Position numbers and translations under genes: made by a program. 64,000 nt of DNA from Microtetraspora fusca (GTDB taxonomy: Bacteria; Actinomycetota; Actinomycetes; Streptosporangiales; Streptosporangiaceae): the NCBI RefSeq assembly GCF_001570365.1, contig NZ_BBYK01000043.1, positions 226,677-290,676 of the forward strand. The letters are read 5' to 3'. Within the stretch, counting starts at the first letter, position 1. Every line of letters starts with the position of its first letter. Below are positions 63,616-64,000 of the stretch, piece after piece. A model generated the notes under the pieces. It ran no database searches. It had not been told where the DNA came from and saw nothing but the letters and a program-made list of their open reading frames with translations.

Positions 63616-64000
63616 TGGTCCTCCAGGAGCGCGGGCAGCTTGCGCATGTCGTCGAAGACGGTGGTGCCGGGTCCTTCGAGCCAGGCGGCGGGGGTGAGCC
63701 CGCCGGCGTAGCCGAAGGCGCGCATACCTGCCGCCCGAGCGGCCTGGACGCCGTAACGGCTGTCCTCGACGACCACACAACGGGACGGCGCGACGCCCAT
63801 CCGCGCCGCGGCGAAGAGGAACAGATCGGGCGCGGGCTTACCCATGGCGACCTCGGTCGCGCTGAAGATCCGCCCGTCGAAGCGGTGATACAGGCCGATA
63901 CGGCCGAGGGTGTGCCGCATCTTGTCGTGACTGCCGCTGGACGCCACACACGTCGGCAACGTGATGGCGTCCAGCGCCTCGACGATGCCGTCCACGGGGG
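63612..64000 (-). CDS. HAD-family hydrolase, 5' end outside the window
   Basis: Only the C-terminal about 129 residues are present; the catalytic Asp motif I lies beyond position 64000. Visible are motif II (TCVASSGSHDKMRHTL), motif III Lys (MGKPAPDLFLFAAA), and motif IV (VVVEDSRYGVQAARAAGM), typical of the beta-phosphoglucomutase-like subfamily. It dephosphorylates or isomerises a small phosphorylated compound. Co-translated with the methyltransferase downstream. Confidence 0.88.
   Translation of the reverse strand, partial: PVDGIVEALDAITLPTCVASSGSHDKMRHTLGRIGLYHRFDGRIFSATEVAMGKPAPDLFLFAAARMGVAPSRCVVVEDSRYGVQAARAAGMRAFGYAGGLTPAAWLEGPGTTVFDDMRKLPALLEDQ

Overview
The window is very GC-rich, uses GTG starts freely, and has many ATGA/GTGA gene overlaps. 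Gene content points to an actinomycete: HemQ and a coproporphyrin-type HemY, a [4Fe-4S] CysH beside an actinobacterial sulfite reductase, DUF3000 beside RNase D, several DUF1707 and PadR proteins, a SigE-family ECF sigma factor, and LigC with a stand-alone LigD-type polymerase. A member of Streptosporangiales/Streptosporangiaceae is the best guess, but that is inference from gene content only. I saw no rRNA, tRNA, CRISPR array, intact mobile element or biosynthetic gene cluster. It reads as ordinary chromosome rich in regulators.

Layout. 1-3.7 kb: sulfur assimilation operon (cysteine leader peptide with a candidate attenuator, sulfite reductase, small zinc-knuckle protein, cysH, sirohydrochlorin chelatase). 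3.8-6.1 kb: DMT exporter divergent from an XRE-cupin regulator and a PaiB-like FMN protein. 6.2-8.5 kb: ECF sigma factor with a membrane partner, and a DUF1707/LiaF-like protein. 8.6-13.8 kb: ankyrin/HEAT protein, OsmC, glycogen debranching enzyme GlgX, and a Clp-N/HTH protein whose start lies in a double dyad operator. 13.9-15.8 kb: AraC regulator and AzlCD exporter. 15.8-19.2 kb: ATP-dependent ligase LigC, a RibD-like reductase, and a LigD-type polymerase. 19.5-25.4 kb: MsrB and haem genes (hemQ, hemY, hemE) around a DUF4349 lipoprotein. 25.8-27.8 kb: small Cys-rich protein, DUF3000, RNase D. 27.9-31.6 kb: YtrA-like GntR regulator with a membrane protein, divergent from an ABC exporter operon.

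32.4-35.8 kb: fatty acid beta-oxidation operon (thiolase and FadB-like) behind two copies of a TACCGAT(A/C)AGTA operator. 35.9-40 kb: LysE exporter, an amino acid permease whose reading frame runs antisense through lysE, and dxs. 40.1-41.8 kb: tandem secreted zinc metallopeptidases. 41.8-46.3 kb: xylose-type ABC operon with a ROK regulator and a 20-bp intercistronic stem. 46.5-48.1 kb: TauE-like permease and a MazEF-type toxin-antitoxin pair. 48.2-51.2 kb: aconitase with two palindromes upstream. 51.2-53.4 kb: Ntn-hydrolase lipoprotein, YdjM-like membrane protein, and a candidate structured RNA. 53.4-56.5 kb: MFS exporter, PadR regulator and DUF1707 protein. 56.5-59.7 kb: a translationally coupled serine hydrolase, histidine kinase and response regulator. 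59.9-64 kb: PadR with a GDSL hydrolase, DUF5996, Mug-type DNA glycosylase, methyltransferase, and a HAD hydrolase cut by the window end.

The strongest candidates for something little described are the hydrolase-kinase-regulator operon, the Clp-N/HTH protein with paired operators, the leader peptide attenuator with its possible second pairing partner at the sulfite reductase ribosome binding site, the C-rich-loop RNA near 53.3 kb, and the permease reading through lysE. None of these is proven by sequence alone.
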